Below are positions 20,359 through 27,953 of a DNA stretch of 64,000 bases, in pieces. Position 1 is the first letter of the stretch, and the number at the start of each line of letters is the position of its first letter. Made by a program: the position numbers and the translations under genes. A model generated the notes under the pieces. The model did not search any database. It was not told where the DNA came from and saw nothing but the letters and a program-made list of their open reading frames with translations. Origin of the DNA: DASQGA01 sp963722715 (GTDB lineage: Bacteria; Actinomycetota; Thermoleophilia; Gaiellales; Gaiellaceae); NCBI GenBank assembly GCA_963722715.1, contig CAVROA010000010.1:1-64000 (forward strand), given 5' to 3'.

Positions 20359-21120
20359 GTGGCCGCTCCCTTCGAACGCCGGCTTCCCAAGGGCTGGGGT
20401 GATCTCTTCCTCCAGCTCGGCATCTGGTTTGGGTTCTTCGGGATCTACCAGATCGCTCGTGGCATCGCCGATCGAAGCCCTGCCGAGGCTTTCGGGAACG
20501 GGCACGCCGTCATCGACATCCAGCGCGCGCTCCACTCGCTGATCGAGCCGGACCTGCAGCGCGTGGCGGTCGAGACCGGAGGCATCTTCCTCGACGCGCT
20601 CAACTGGACGTACTGGCTCTCGCAGTTCTCGGTCGTCGGGATCGCGCTGCTCTGGATCTATCTCTTCCGGAACGAAGCCTTCACGCGCGTGCGGAACTGG
20701 CTGCTGGCCGCGAACGTGATCGGCCTCGTCGGCTACGTCGCGCTCCCGACCGCGCCGCCCCGCATGTTCCCCGAGTACGGCTTCGTCGACACGCTCGCGC
20801 AGTCGGCCTCGCTGAACCACGGAAGCGCTCTGATCGAGATCGCGTCGAATCCCTATGCGGCAATGCCGAGTCTCCACGCGGCCGACGCGCTCATCATCGG
20901 CTTCGCACTCGCCTCGCTCGTGAACAGCCGCTGGCTGAAGATGCTCTGGACGCTCTGGCCGAGCTGGGTGTGGTTCGCGGTCATGGCCACCGGCAACCAT
21001 TTCTGGCTCGACATCGCCGCCGGCATCGGGGTGGCCGCGCTTGCGGGCAGCATGCTCGCGCTCGTCGAGAGCGGCCGGACGACGCTCTCGCCGGCCTATC
21101 TGGTCAGCCGGCGCGGTTAA
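20359..21120 (+). CDS. PAP2-superfamily membrane enzyme, Aur1/IPC-synthase-like
   Basis: A 253-residue membrane protein with about six helices and PAP2 phosphatase/transferase motifs: P-S-L-H-A-A-D (second motif, His about residue 173) and G-N-H-F-W-L-D-I (third motif with catalytic His). The spacing and the AMPSLHAA form match the PAP2_3/Aur1-like branch, which includes inositol-phosphoryl transferases. The next two genes make inositol phosphate and a CDP-alcohol-derived lipid, so a role in dephosphorylating or transferring an inositol-lipid headgroup is plausible but inferred. Start GTG with TACAAT 6 nt upstream. Confidence 0.8.
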   Translation: MAAPFERRLPKGWGDLFLQLGIWFGFFGIYQIARGIADRSPAEAFGNGHAVIDIQRALHSLIEPDLQRVAVETGGIFLDALNWTYWLSQFSVVGIALLWIYLFRNEAFTRVRNWLLAANVIGLVGYVALPTAPPRMFPEYGFVDTLAQSASLNHGSALIEIASNPYAAMPSLHAADALIIGFALASLVNSRWLKMLWTLWPSWVWFAVMATGNHFWLDIAAGIGVAALAGSMLALVESGRTTLSPAYLVSRRG

Positions 21121-21131
21121 CCTCAGCCGAG

Positions 21132-21731
21132 ATGTCCTACCAGGAGGAAGTTCGCCGGGTCGCCGGACGCTCGATGACCCACCTCGGCGCTACGCGCCTC
21201 ACACCTGACGCGCTCACGGCCGCAGGCGTCCTGCTGTGCCTGGCCGGCGCCGTGCTCGTCTACTTCGAGTACCGGGGCTGGGGGTTCTTCCTGGCCGGGT
21301 CGGCGGTCTTCGTGCTCGGGTCGGTCCTCGACATTCTGGACGGTGCGCTAGCCCGGACGAGCGGCAAGGGCACGCAGTTCGGCGCCTTCCTCGACTCCAC
21401 GGTCGACCGCGTCGGAGAGGCGTTCATGCTCGGGGCAATCGCGCTCGTCCTCATGCGCGATGGCAGCGAGTGGGGAGTGGCCCTCACGTTTGCAGCGCTC
21501 ACGGGGTCGTTCCTCGTCAGCTACACCCGGTCGAAGGCCGAGGGTATGGGCCTCCGCGGCAATGTCGGACGGTTCGGAACCAGAGCCGAGCGGGTCACCG
21601 TGATCGCAGTCGGCCTGGCACTCGCCCCGCTCGGAGCCCTACCGTGGGCGATGGGGTTCCTGGCGCTGACCGCCTGGGCGACCGCTGTCCAGCGAGTGCT
21701 ATCAGTGCGCGCACAGCTCCGCCAGCGGTAG
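21132..21731 (+). CDS. CDP-alcohol phosphatidyltransferase, probable PI-phosphate synthase type
   Basis: A 199-residue membrane protein of the CDP-alcohol phosphotransferase family. The signature D-G-(x2)-A-R-(x8)-G-(x3)-D-(x3)-D is complete, starting at Asp70 and ending FLDSTVDR. These enzymes exchange CMP in CDP-diacylglycerol for an alcohol phosphate. With inositol-3-phosphate synthase directly downstream, phosphatidylinositol-phosphate synthase (as mycobacterial PgsA1) is the best guess, but phosphatidylglycerophosphate synthase cannot be excluded. The ATG start lies 11 bp after the PAP2 stop, so the two are probably cotranscribed. Confidence 0.8.
   Translation: MSYQEEVRRVAGRSMTHLGATRLTPDALTAAGVLLCLAGAVLVYFEYRGWGFFLAGSAVFVLGSVLDILDGALARTSGKGTQFGAFLDSTVDRVGEAFMLGAIALVLMRDGSEWGVALTFAALTGSFLVSYTRSKAEGMGLRGNVGRFGTRAERVTVIAVGLALAPLGALPWAMGFLALTAWATAVQRVLSVRAQLRQR
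21696..21703 (+). repeat. extra copy of the GTGCTATC half-site
   Basis: GTGCTATC inside the 3' end of the CDP-alcohol enzyme gene is identical to the right arm of the palindrome 40 nt downstream. It could be an accessory operator half-site or coincidence. Confidence 0.3.
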
Positions 21732-21750
21732 ATAGCACACTTGTGCTATC
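21731..21750. promoter_or_regulatory. palindromic operator candidate before the RHH-inositol synthase gene
   Basis: An 8-bp perfect inverted repeat, GATAGCAC-ACTT-GTGCTATC, begins at the last base of the upstream stop codon and ends 9 nt before the ATG at 21760. Ribbon-helix-helix dimers bind such short palindromes, and the gene it precedes begins with two RHH units, so autoregulation is the natural reading. It is too close to the start and lacks a T-run, so it is not a terminator. Confidence 0.6.
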
Positions 21751-21759
21751 ACTACCGGC

Positions 21760-23235
21760 ATGGCCCGGGAACGAAAACACGTCCTCGTCCGCATGCCGGC
21801 CGAGCTGAAGCGCCGCCTCACCGAAGAGGTAGTGGCGCGCGGAAGCAACCTGAATGACGTTGCCGTTGAGATCCTCGCCTCCCGGTTCGCGGTCCCCTTC
21901 GAGGCCTCGGGCAGGCGAAGCATCCCTCGCTCCAAGGCCGGGGACGTCCTGCTTCGCCTCTCCCCCGCGCTCAAGGAGAAGCTGACCCGCCGCGCGAGCG
22001 AGCGAAGGCGGACGACCAACGATCTGATCGTCGAGACCCTCTCCGAACGTCTCGGCCTCCAACACAAGAACGGAAAGGACACCATGGCTTCGAGAAACGG
22101 CTCCACGAACGGCAAAGCCCGTTCGGATGACAAGGTTCGCGTCGCGATCATCGGCGTCGGCAACTGCGCCAACTCACTGCTCCAAGGGCGCGAGTACTAC
22201 AAGGACGCAGACCCGGAGCAGTTCGTGCCCGGCCTCATGCACGTCGACCTGGGCGGCTATCACGTGCGCGACATCGAATTCACCGCCGCTTTCGACGTGA
22301 CGAAGGACAAGGTCGGGAAGGATCTCTCGGACGCGATCTGGGCCCACCCCAATGACACCTACAAGTTCTCCGAGGTGCCGAAGTCGGGCGTCACCGTCTC
22401 GCGCGGGATGACGCACGACGGGCTCGGCCAGTACATCTCCGAGGTCGTAGAGAAGGCCCCGGGCGACACGGACGACGTGGTCGGCATCCTCAAGGAGACC
22501 GGCACGGACGTGGTCGTGAACTACCTTCCGGTCGGCTCCGAGGAGGCGACCAAGTGGTACACGGAGCAGATCCTCCAGGCCGGCTGCGCGATGGTGAACT
22601 GCATGCCGGTGTTCATCGCCCGCGGCGGCCACTTCCAGAAGCGGTTCGAGGATGCCGGGCTCCCGATCATCGGCGACGACATCAAGTCGCAGGTCGGCGC
22701 CACGATCACACACCGAGTCCTGACGAGCCTCTTCCGCGAGCGCGGCGTTCACCTCGACCGGACGATGCAGCTGAACGTGGGCGGGAACTCGGACTTCCTG
22801 AACATGCTCGAGCGCAGCCGCCTCGAGTCCAAGAAGATCTCGAAGACGAACGCGGTCACCTCGATGCTCGACTACGACATGGGCGCGAAGAACGTCCACG
22901 TCGGCCCGTCCGACTACGTGCCGTGGCTGACCGACCGCAAGTGGGCGTACATCCGGATGGAGGGCACCTCCTTCGGCGACGTCCCGCTGAACATGGAGCT
23001 GAAGCTCGAGGTCTGGGACTCACCGAACTCGGCCGGCATCGTCATCGACGCCGTCCGGATGGCGAAGCTGGCGCTGAACAACGGCATCGGCGGAGCACTC
23101 GAGGGCCCGAGCGCGTACCTGATGAAGTCGCCCCCGAAGCAGATTCAGGACGACGAGGCTTCCGACCTCTCCGAGAAGTTCATCCAGCAGAACGCCCGCT
23201 CGAAGGCGAAGGAGCGCGCGGCCGCCACGAAGTAG
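21760..23235 (+). CDS. ino1: inositol-3-phosphate synthase with two N-terminal RHH DNA-binding units
   Basis: A 491-residue protein. Residues 109-491 are a complete actinobacterial-type myo-inositol-1-phosphate synthase (NAD motif IIGVGNCANS, then the NVGGNSDFLNM, KTNAVTSMLDY and EVWDSPNSAGIVIDA blocks), which converts glucose 6-phosphate to inositol 3-phosphate. Residues 1-105 hold two tandem ribbon-helix-helix units, each a short strand (HVLVRMP, DVLLRLS) followed by two helices, so one chain could form a pseudo-dimeric DNA-binding fold. An internal ATG at 22084 (MASRNGS) has its own Shine-Dalgarno (GGAAAGGA, gap about 4 nt), so a short enzyme-only form is likely made as well. A palindrome sits just upstream of the long start. 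Confidence 0.9.
   Translation: MARERKHVLVRMPAELKRRLTEEVVARGSNLNDVAVEILASRFAVPFEASGRRSIPRSKAGDVLLRLSPALKEKLTRRASERRRTTNDLIVETLSERLGLQHKNGKDTMASRNGSTNGKARSDDKVRVAIIGVGNCANSLLQGREYYKDADPEQFVPGLMHVDLGGYHVRDIEFTAAFDVTKDKVGKDLSDAIWAHPNDTYKFSEVPKSGVTVSRGMTHDGLGQYISEVVEKAPGDTDDVVGILKETGTDVVVNYLPVGSEEATKWYTEQILQAGCAMVNCMPVFIARGGHFQKRFEDAGLPIIGDDIKSQVGATITHRVLTSLFRERGVHLDRTMQLNVGGNSDFLNMLERSRLESKKISKTNAVTSMLDYDMGAKNVHVGPSDYVPWLTDRKWAYIRMEGTSFGDVPLNMELKLEVWDSPNSAGIVIDAVRMAKLALNNGIGGALEGPSAYLMKSPPKQIQDDEASDLSEKFIQQNARSKAKERAAATK
22073..22086 (+). promoter_or_regulatory. internal ribosome site and start for the enzyme-only inositol synthase
   Basis: GGAAAGGA followed by a short spacer and ATG at 22084, in frame, where homology to the synthase begins. 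It supports two products from one gene. Confidence 0.5.
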
Positions 23236-23672
23236 TGCGGCGCGAGCTTTCAGGCGGCTACGAGCTCGACGACGATCCCGATCGGGTCGACGTCGGCGAG
23301 GTGCACCGGTTCCTCTCGGAGGAGTCGTACTGGGCAGAAGGGCGACCGCGGGAGGTCGTCGAGCGGCTCGTCCGTGAGGCCTCCCGCGTCGTCGGCCTGT
23401 ACGCGGGTGAGCGGCAGCTCGGGTTCGGCCGCGTCGTCTCGGACGGCGTCGCGTTTGCGTACCTGGCCGACGTCTACGTCCACCCGGACGTACGGCGGCG
23501 CGGACTCGGGGTCGAGCTAGTGCAGGAGCTGGTCGAGAACGGCCCCTACCGCGACCTCGGCTGGCTCTTGCACACCACCGACGCGCACGAGCTCTACGTG
23601 CGCTTCGGGTTCGCAGAGCCGACCGACAGGGTCCTCGAGCGCAGGAAAGGCGCTCGCGGCTCCACCCGCTGA
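23235..23672 (+). CDS. GNAT-family N-acetyltransferase
   Basis: A 145-residue GNAT acyltransferase: beta-bulge strand VAFAYLADVYVHPDVR followed by the acetyl-CoA pyrophosphate loop R-R-R-G-L-G-V-E-L and the C-terminal YVRFGF motif. The acceptor cannot be told. The GTG start overlaps the inositol synthase TAG by one base, so translation is probably coupled and a role in the same lipid or mycothiol-like pathway is possible. MshD-type enzymes are GNATs, but this one is single-domain and much shorter than MshD. Confidence 0.8.
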   Translation: MRRELSGGYELDDDPDRVDVGEVHRFLSEESYWAEGRPREVVERLVREASRVVGLYAGERQLGFGRVVSDGVAFAYLADVYVHPDVRRRGLGVELVQELVENGPYRDLGWLLHTTDAHELYVRFGFAEPTDRVLERRKGARGSTR

Positions 23673-23701
23673 GCCGCGAACGAAACTGCCTGCAGGCGAT
23701 C

Positions 23702-23707
23702 TAGAAT
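23702..23707 (+). promoter_or_regulatory. candidate -10 (TAGAAT) for the GT4-PHP gene
   Basis: TAGAAT lies 8 nt before the ATG at 23716. The GGGAG in the gap is too close to the ATG to be an ideal ribosome site, so this mRNA may be leaderless. Confidence 0.35.
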
Positions 23708-23715
23708 TGGGAGTC

Positions 23716-25476
23716 ATGGGTCTGCGCGTGTGCATGGTCACGCCGTTCGCGTGGTCGCAGCCCCACGCGGTCAACGATCACGTCGCCGGTGCCGCGGAGG
23801 AGCTGGAGCGCCGCGGCCACGATGTCGTCGTGCTCGCACCGTCGAACCGCGCCACGGTGCTCGCGGCCGGCCGTCGGGCCCTGCGGCGGCTGGGACGTGA
23901 CGGCACACCTCTCGAGGGGGTGGTTGCCCTCGGCCCGGCGATCCCGGTCTCGCGGCGGAGCCGTCTCGGCGTTCCGGTCGGAGTCCGCGCGAACCTGGCC
24001 CTCGCCCTCTCGGCCGACCGCTTCGACGTCGTCCATGCGCACGAGCCGGGTCTTCCAAGTCTCTCGTACCTGGCCCTTCGCCAGGCCGGAAGCGTCTCGG
24101 TGGCGACATTCCACTCCCCGGAACGCCTCGCATACCCCCCGGGGCGGGCGCAGCGCGAAAAGCTACTGGCTCGAATCGATTCCCTGACCGCGGTCGGAGA
24201 CGCTACCGCTGAGGCCGCACGCGAGCGCTTTCCCGGGGACTACACGGTCCTTCCGCACGGCGTCGACCTGGAGCGGTTTCGTCCCACAGCCACGAAGCAC
24301 AAGATCGTGCTCGAGTGGCGTGCGGACGAGTCACAGCGGTTCCGAGCCGCCTCACGGGCGCTCGCGGACCTTCCCGGCTGGGAGCTCGTCGTCCTCCGTA
24401 CGCGAACGCTCAGCGGTCGTCCCTACGTGCCGCGCTCGGTGCGTGGAAGGGTCCTCGTGCGCAGCGCGCTCGACGAAGAGGCGCGCGCCCGGGAGCTGGC
24501 AGGAGCAGCTGCTCTCGTGCCCGCCCTGCGTGGCTCGGACCGGCTCAGGCTCGAGGCGGCGAGCTCCGGAGTGCCGATCGTCGACCCCTCGGGCTCGGCC
24601 GAGCAGCCCGAGCTGGTCACGGCCGCGCTGGCCCGCCTCGGCGAGGATCCGGAGTTGCGCGAGGAGCTGGCACGCGCAGCACGGCTTGCCGCGGAGCCGG
24701 AGAGCTTCGGGGCGCTCGCCGACCATCTCGAAGAGATCTACGGGGCGGTCGTCCGCCGCAAGCGGCATTCCCGTCGGCCGGCCGACCCGCTGGCGGACCG
24801 CCCGCTTGTCTTCGCCGACCTCCACCTGCACACGGAGCACTCCCACGACTGCTCCGTGCCGGTGGTCGATGTCCTCGACCGTGCCGAGGCCCAGGGACTG
24901 GGTGCGATCGCGGTCACCGACCACAACGTCTTCGCAGGTGCGCAGGAGGCCGTGGAGCTCGCCCGGGGAAGGGCGCTGACGGTGATCCCTGGCGAAGAGG
25001 TGAAGACCGACCGGGGCGAGGTGATCGGCCTCTTCCTGGAGGAGGAGATCCCTCGCGGGATGACCATGGCAGAGACGATCATGGCGATCCGGGACCAGGG
25101 CGGGCTCGTCTACCTCCCGCACCCCTTCGACCGCATGCACACGATCCCCGATCCACGGACGCTCCACCGCCATCTCGCCGAGATCGACGTCTTCGAGGTG
25201 TTCAACGCCCGCCTGCTCCGGGAGACGTTCAACGATGAGGCCGTCCGCTTCGCGCGTAAGTACAACCTCCTGATGGGCGCAGGCTCAGACGCCCACGTGA
25301 TCCAGGGGATCGGAACCGGACTCGTCCGGATGCGGGCGTTCGAGACACCGGAGGAGTTCCTGCTCTCGCTGCGCTTGGCCGAGATCATCCGGCGGCCGAA
25401 GTCGCTCGTCTACCTCCAAGGCCTCAAGTGGGTCGCGCAAGCACGCGAGAAGCGGGCCCGCGCCGCGGTCCGGTAG
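23716..25476 (+). CDS. GT4-type glycosyltransferase fused to a PHP-domain phosphoesterase
   Basis: A 586-residue fusion. Residues 1-365 are a GT-B glycosyltransferase resembling GT4: N-terminal glycine/histidine loop (HAVNDHVAGAAEEL), a central V-H-A-H-E-P-G, P-H-G-V-D-L-E-R-F, and a weakened donor-binding region (RLEAASSGVPIV). Residues 367-570 are a PHP domain with all metal motifs: HLHTEHSHD, VTDHN, GEE, PHPFD and GSDAH. GT4 enzymes move sugars onto lipids or small alcohols (PimA, MshA); PHP domains hydrolyse phosphoesters. Position after the inositol-lipid genes suggests a glycosylated inositol lipid or soluble inositol glycoside, but this is inference. The TTG at 23707 is a less likely start. 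Confidence 0.8.
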   Translation: MGLRVCMVTPFAWSQPHAVNDHVAGAAEELERRGHDVVVLAPSNRATVLAAGRRALRRLGRDGTPLEGVVALGPAIPVSRRSRLGVPVGVRANLALALSADRFDVVHAHEPGLPSLSYLALRQAGSVSVATFHSPERLAYPPGRAQREKLLARIDSLTAVGDATAEAARERFPGDYTVLPHGVDLERFRPTATKHKIVLEWRADESQRFRAASRALADLPGWELVVLRTRTLSGRPYVPRSVRGRVLVRSALDEEARARELAGAAALVPALRGSDRLRLEAASSGVPIVDPSGSAEQPELVTAALARLGEDPELREELARAARLAAEPESFGALADHLEEIYGAVVRRKRHSRRPADPLADRPLVFADLHLHTEHSHDCSVPVVDVLDRAEAQGLGAIAVTDHNVFAGAQEAVELARGRALTVIPGEEVKTDRGEVIGLFLEEEIPRGMTMAETIMAIRDQGGLVYLPHPFDRMHTIPDPRTLHRHLAEIDVFEVFNARLLRETFNDEAVRFARKYNLLMGAGSDAHVIQGIGTGLVRMRAFETPEEFLLSLRLAEIIRRPKSLVYLQGLKWVAQAREKRARAAVR

Positions 25477-25513
25477 GAAGACCCAAGGCCGACCCGAACT
25501 AGTCCTAAGCCTC

Positions 25514-26098
25514 GTGCCTGTGCCCACTGACGAACTTTCCGAGCGCTACCTCAAGAAGGCGATCGCCGAGATGAACGAGCTCGGCCACGAGATCGCCCAG
25601 GCCGCCGGCACGGACCGGGCGCCCGTCCTCGGGTCGGGGCATCCGCTCGGCGATGTCTTTCTCCTGAAGCACACGCCCCGCGAGTCAGAGATCCATGAGG
25701 GCGTCGCCTTCTTCGGGCGCGCCGGCCAGGCAGTGCTCAAGTCGATCCAGCGCCTCGGCGTTGAGCCGACGGCCATCTACGGGACGAATTGCCTGAAGTA
25801 CGAGGGCGAGGACGAGGAGGAAGCCCATGGTTGGCTCGCACGCGAGCTGCACGTCGTGCAGCCGAAGATCGTCGTGGCCATGGGGGAAGATGCCCTCGCA
25901 TGCCTGAACGCGATCAGCTTTCCCCTCTCGACCCCGATCGACCCCGCAACCGGGACGATCACGTCGTTCACGCCGACGATCGACGCCCTGGTGACGCCCG
26001 ACGTGGACGCTTCGCTGGACGAGCAGCCGGCAAAGCGGGCTTTCTGGGAGGCGTTCAAGGCACTCGGCCCCTGGTGGTCCGAGCTGCCCCCTTACTAG
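25514..26098 (+). CDS. uracil-DNA glycosylase superfamily protein
   Basis: A 194-residue protein of the UDG superfamily nearest to family 4/5 by layout: S-G-H-P-L-G-D-V-F-L-L-K-H-T-P motif I region, then GVAFFGRAGQAVLKS (uracil pocket with Phe), I-Y-G-T-N-C-L-K-Y, and I-V-V-A-M-G-E-D-A. The N-terminal Cys pair that helps hold the 4Fe-4S cluster of family 4 enzymes is absent, so either it lacks the cluster or it has another activity. Start GTG at 25514 (a second GTG is at 25520). It overlaps the next gene by 25 bp. Confidence 0.65.
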   Translation: MPVPTDELSERYLKKAIAEMNELGHEIAQAAGTDRAPVLGSGHPLGDVFLLKHTPRESEIHEGVAFFGRAGQAVLKSIQRLGVEPTAIYGTNCLKYEGEDEEEAHGWLARELHVVQPKIVVAMGEDALACLNAISFPLSTPIDPATGTITSFTPTIDALVTPDVDASLDEQPAKRAFWEAFKALGPWWSELPPY

Positions 26099-26796
26099 CG
26101 CTCGCCGTCGCGCTCGCCGCCTACGACGCGTGGGCGGAGCACCTTCCGAACGTCTCCACCTCGTGGGACGTCATCTTCATCGGGCTCGTGCTCATCCCGG
26201 CGACGTTCTCCCTGCTCCTGCTCGCGCTCCCGTTTCGGGAGGAGCTCACCTCCTGGCGCCTCCTCGCCCTCTCGCTCGGGCTCGCAGCGGTCACCATCGT
26301 CCTCGAGCTCGTCGGCGCCGACCCGATCGCGAACCAGACGAAGTTCGCGGCGGTCGCTCTCCTCGGCTGGTGGTTTCTCCAGTTCTTCGAAAGCGTCGGG
26401 CTCGTCCTGCTCGTCGCCTTCCTGATCACTCCGGTCGACATCTTCTCGGTCGCGCGCGGCCCGACGAAGCACATCGTCGAGCAGCAGCCACAGGTCTTCG
26501 ATGCCCTGAGCATCGCCTTCCCGGTGCTCGGGGAGAACTCATCGGCGCAGCTCGGGCTGCCGGACGTCCTCTTCTTCTCGCTCTTTCTGGCGGCCACCCA
26601 GCGGTTCGCGCTTCGGACGCTGCCGACCTGGGTTGCGATGACGCTCTCGTTCGGCACCACGCTGGCGCTGGCGGTGTGGGCCGACGTCTCCGGGCTCCCG
26701 GCGCTACCGCTCCTGTCGGCCGGCTTCGTCCTCGTGAACGCCGACCTGATCTGGAGAGCACTCCGGGACCGCCGGAACGAGCCAAACGCCGCCTAG
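26074..26796 (+). CDS. candidate presenilin-like (A22-type) intramembrane aspartyl protease
   Basis: A 240-residue polytopic membrane protein with eight or nine helices. Three landmarks occur in the order and spacing of presenilin/signal-peptide-peptidase homologues: an Asp within a helix in T-P-V-D-I-F-S-V followed by K-H (Asp122; archaeal homologues have Y-D-x-x-S-V...K-H), G-L-P-D in a later helix (Asp164; canonical GxGD), and P-A-L-P near the C-terminus (209-212; canonical PAL). The changes Tyr to Val and Gly to Pro next to the two Asp residues are departures. If active it would cleave membrane helices. It overlaps the UDG-like gene by 25 bp and shares the CTAG stop with the convergent LtrA gene. 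The start is uncertain. Confidence 0.6.
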   Translation: MVRAAPLLALAVALAAYDAWAEHLPNVSTSWDVIFIGLVLIPATFSLLLLALPFREELTSWRLLALSLGLAAVTIVLELVGADPIANQTKFAAVALLGWWFLQFFESVGLVLLVAFLITPVDIFSVARGPTKHIVEQQPQVFDALSIAFPVLGENSSAQLGLPDVLFFSLFLAATQRFALRTLPTWVAMTLSFGTTLALAVWADVSGLPALPLLSAGFVLVNADLIWRALRDRRNEPNAA

Positions 26797-27953
26797 CCGG
26801 ACGTGCGCACGCGCGCCCTGGCCTCCCGGAACCGAATTGCCTCGTAGGCGATCAGGATCGAGCAGAGCCCGGCGATGGCCGCAAGGCCGACGATTGCCCG
26901 GGCGTTCGTGGCCACGGGAATGAGCGCGAGGCATCCGAGCGCGGCCACGAGCCGCTGCCAGTTCACGCTGCGGACGTTTCGAAGCCGAAACGCGACATGG
27001 GCCAGGTAGTAGAGGGCAACGCCGCCGCAGAGAGCGACGGCGGGGACGAGCTCGAGCGGCTCGTCCACGTGCCCGATCGTCTTCTTGATACCGAGGGCGA
27101 GCAGGATGATGCCGGCCACCATCGGGAGGTGGAGGTAGCTGTAGGAGTCCCGCGCGATGCGCGAGCGCGCCACCCCCTTCGCCTCGGTCATCTTGCGCTC
27201 CGCCACGATCGCAACGACATCGAAGTAGGACCACCAGAGCGCCGCCGAGACCACCACGCCCAGAATCGCGGCCAGGACCACCCGGCCGACGAGGTCGATC
27301 CCCGCGGCTCCGATCCCGATCGCGACGATCGACTCTCCGAGGGCGATGATCACGATCAATCCGTGGCGTTCGGCGAAGTGCGCCGGGAAGACGCGCCACC
27401 CGCGGCCTCCTCCGAAAAGCGGCCCCGCGTAGTCGACCGCCAGGGCGACGAGCCAGAGGGCCCCCTGCGCCGCCCCGTCGAGCGCCGCGGCTCCGAGGAT
27501 TAGCCCCGGGGCGACGATCGAAGTCGGAGCGAGGCGCATGACAGCGCCGCGTATGTCGTCGTCGTCCGCGGCGAGGGCGTACAGGACGATGTGCAGCGCC
27601 CGCACCGCCAGGTAGGCGGCGCCGAAGAGGAGCGCGTCGTCACCGAAGGCGCCCGGGGCAGCGAGGCCGACGATGAGCATCGCGGCCATGGCCCCGAACA
27701 CGGCCAGCCGCGCCCCTCCCTCGTCCGGGTCGATCGTATTCGTAAGCCAGGCGTAGGCGGCCCAGGCCCACCAGAGCGCCGCGAGAACGAGCATCCCCCG
27801 TGCGAGCCCGGCCCACGTCGGGTCGGCCGACATGAGGCTCGTGACCTGCGTGAGGCCGAACACAAAGACGAGATCGAAGAAGAGCTCGAGCGGCGTCACC
27901 CGCTGCTCGGCCTCGACGTGGTGCTCTAGCTCGTCCCGTGTCGAGACCTCCAT
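26793..27953 (-). CDS. low temperature requirement protein A (LtrA) family membrane protein
   Basis: A 386-residue polytopic membrane protein with about ten helices. Family motifs are ELFFDLVFVFGLTQV near residue 23 and H-F-A-E-R-H-G-L-I-V-I-I-A-L-G-E-S-I in the middle. LtrA was named from a Listeria cold-growth mutant; its biochemical role is unknown. Its start overlaps the stop of the upstream RNA methyltransferase by 1 bp (TAATG), so they are cotranscribed. Confidence 0.9.
   Translation of the reverse strand: MEVSTRDELEHHVEAEQRVTPLELFFDLVFVFGLTQVTSLMSADPTWAGLARGMLVLAALWWAWAAYAWLTNTIDPDEGGARLAVFGAMAAMLIVGLAAPGAFGDDALLFGAAYLAVRALHIVLYALAADDDDIRGAVMRLAPTSIVAPGLILGAAALDGAAQGALWLVALAVDYAGPLFGGGRGWRVFPAHFAERHGLIVIIALGESIVAIGIGAAGIDLVGRVVLAAILGVVVSAALWWSYFDVVAIVAERKMTEAKGVARSRIARDSYSYLHLPMVAGIILLALGIKKTIGHVDEPLELVPAVALCGGVALYYLAHVAFRLRNVRSVNWQRLVAALGCLALIPVATNARAIVGLAAIAGLCSILIAYEAIRFREARARVRTSG

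Noticed and set aside
21731..21750. Palindrome as a terminator of the CDP-alcohol enzyme gene
   Set aside because: The stem is short, has no T-run on either strand, and lies 9 nt before the next start codon; an operator fits better.
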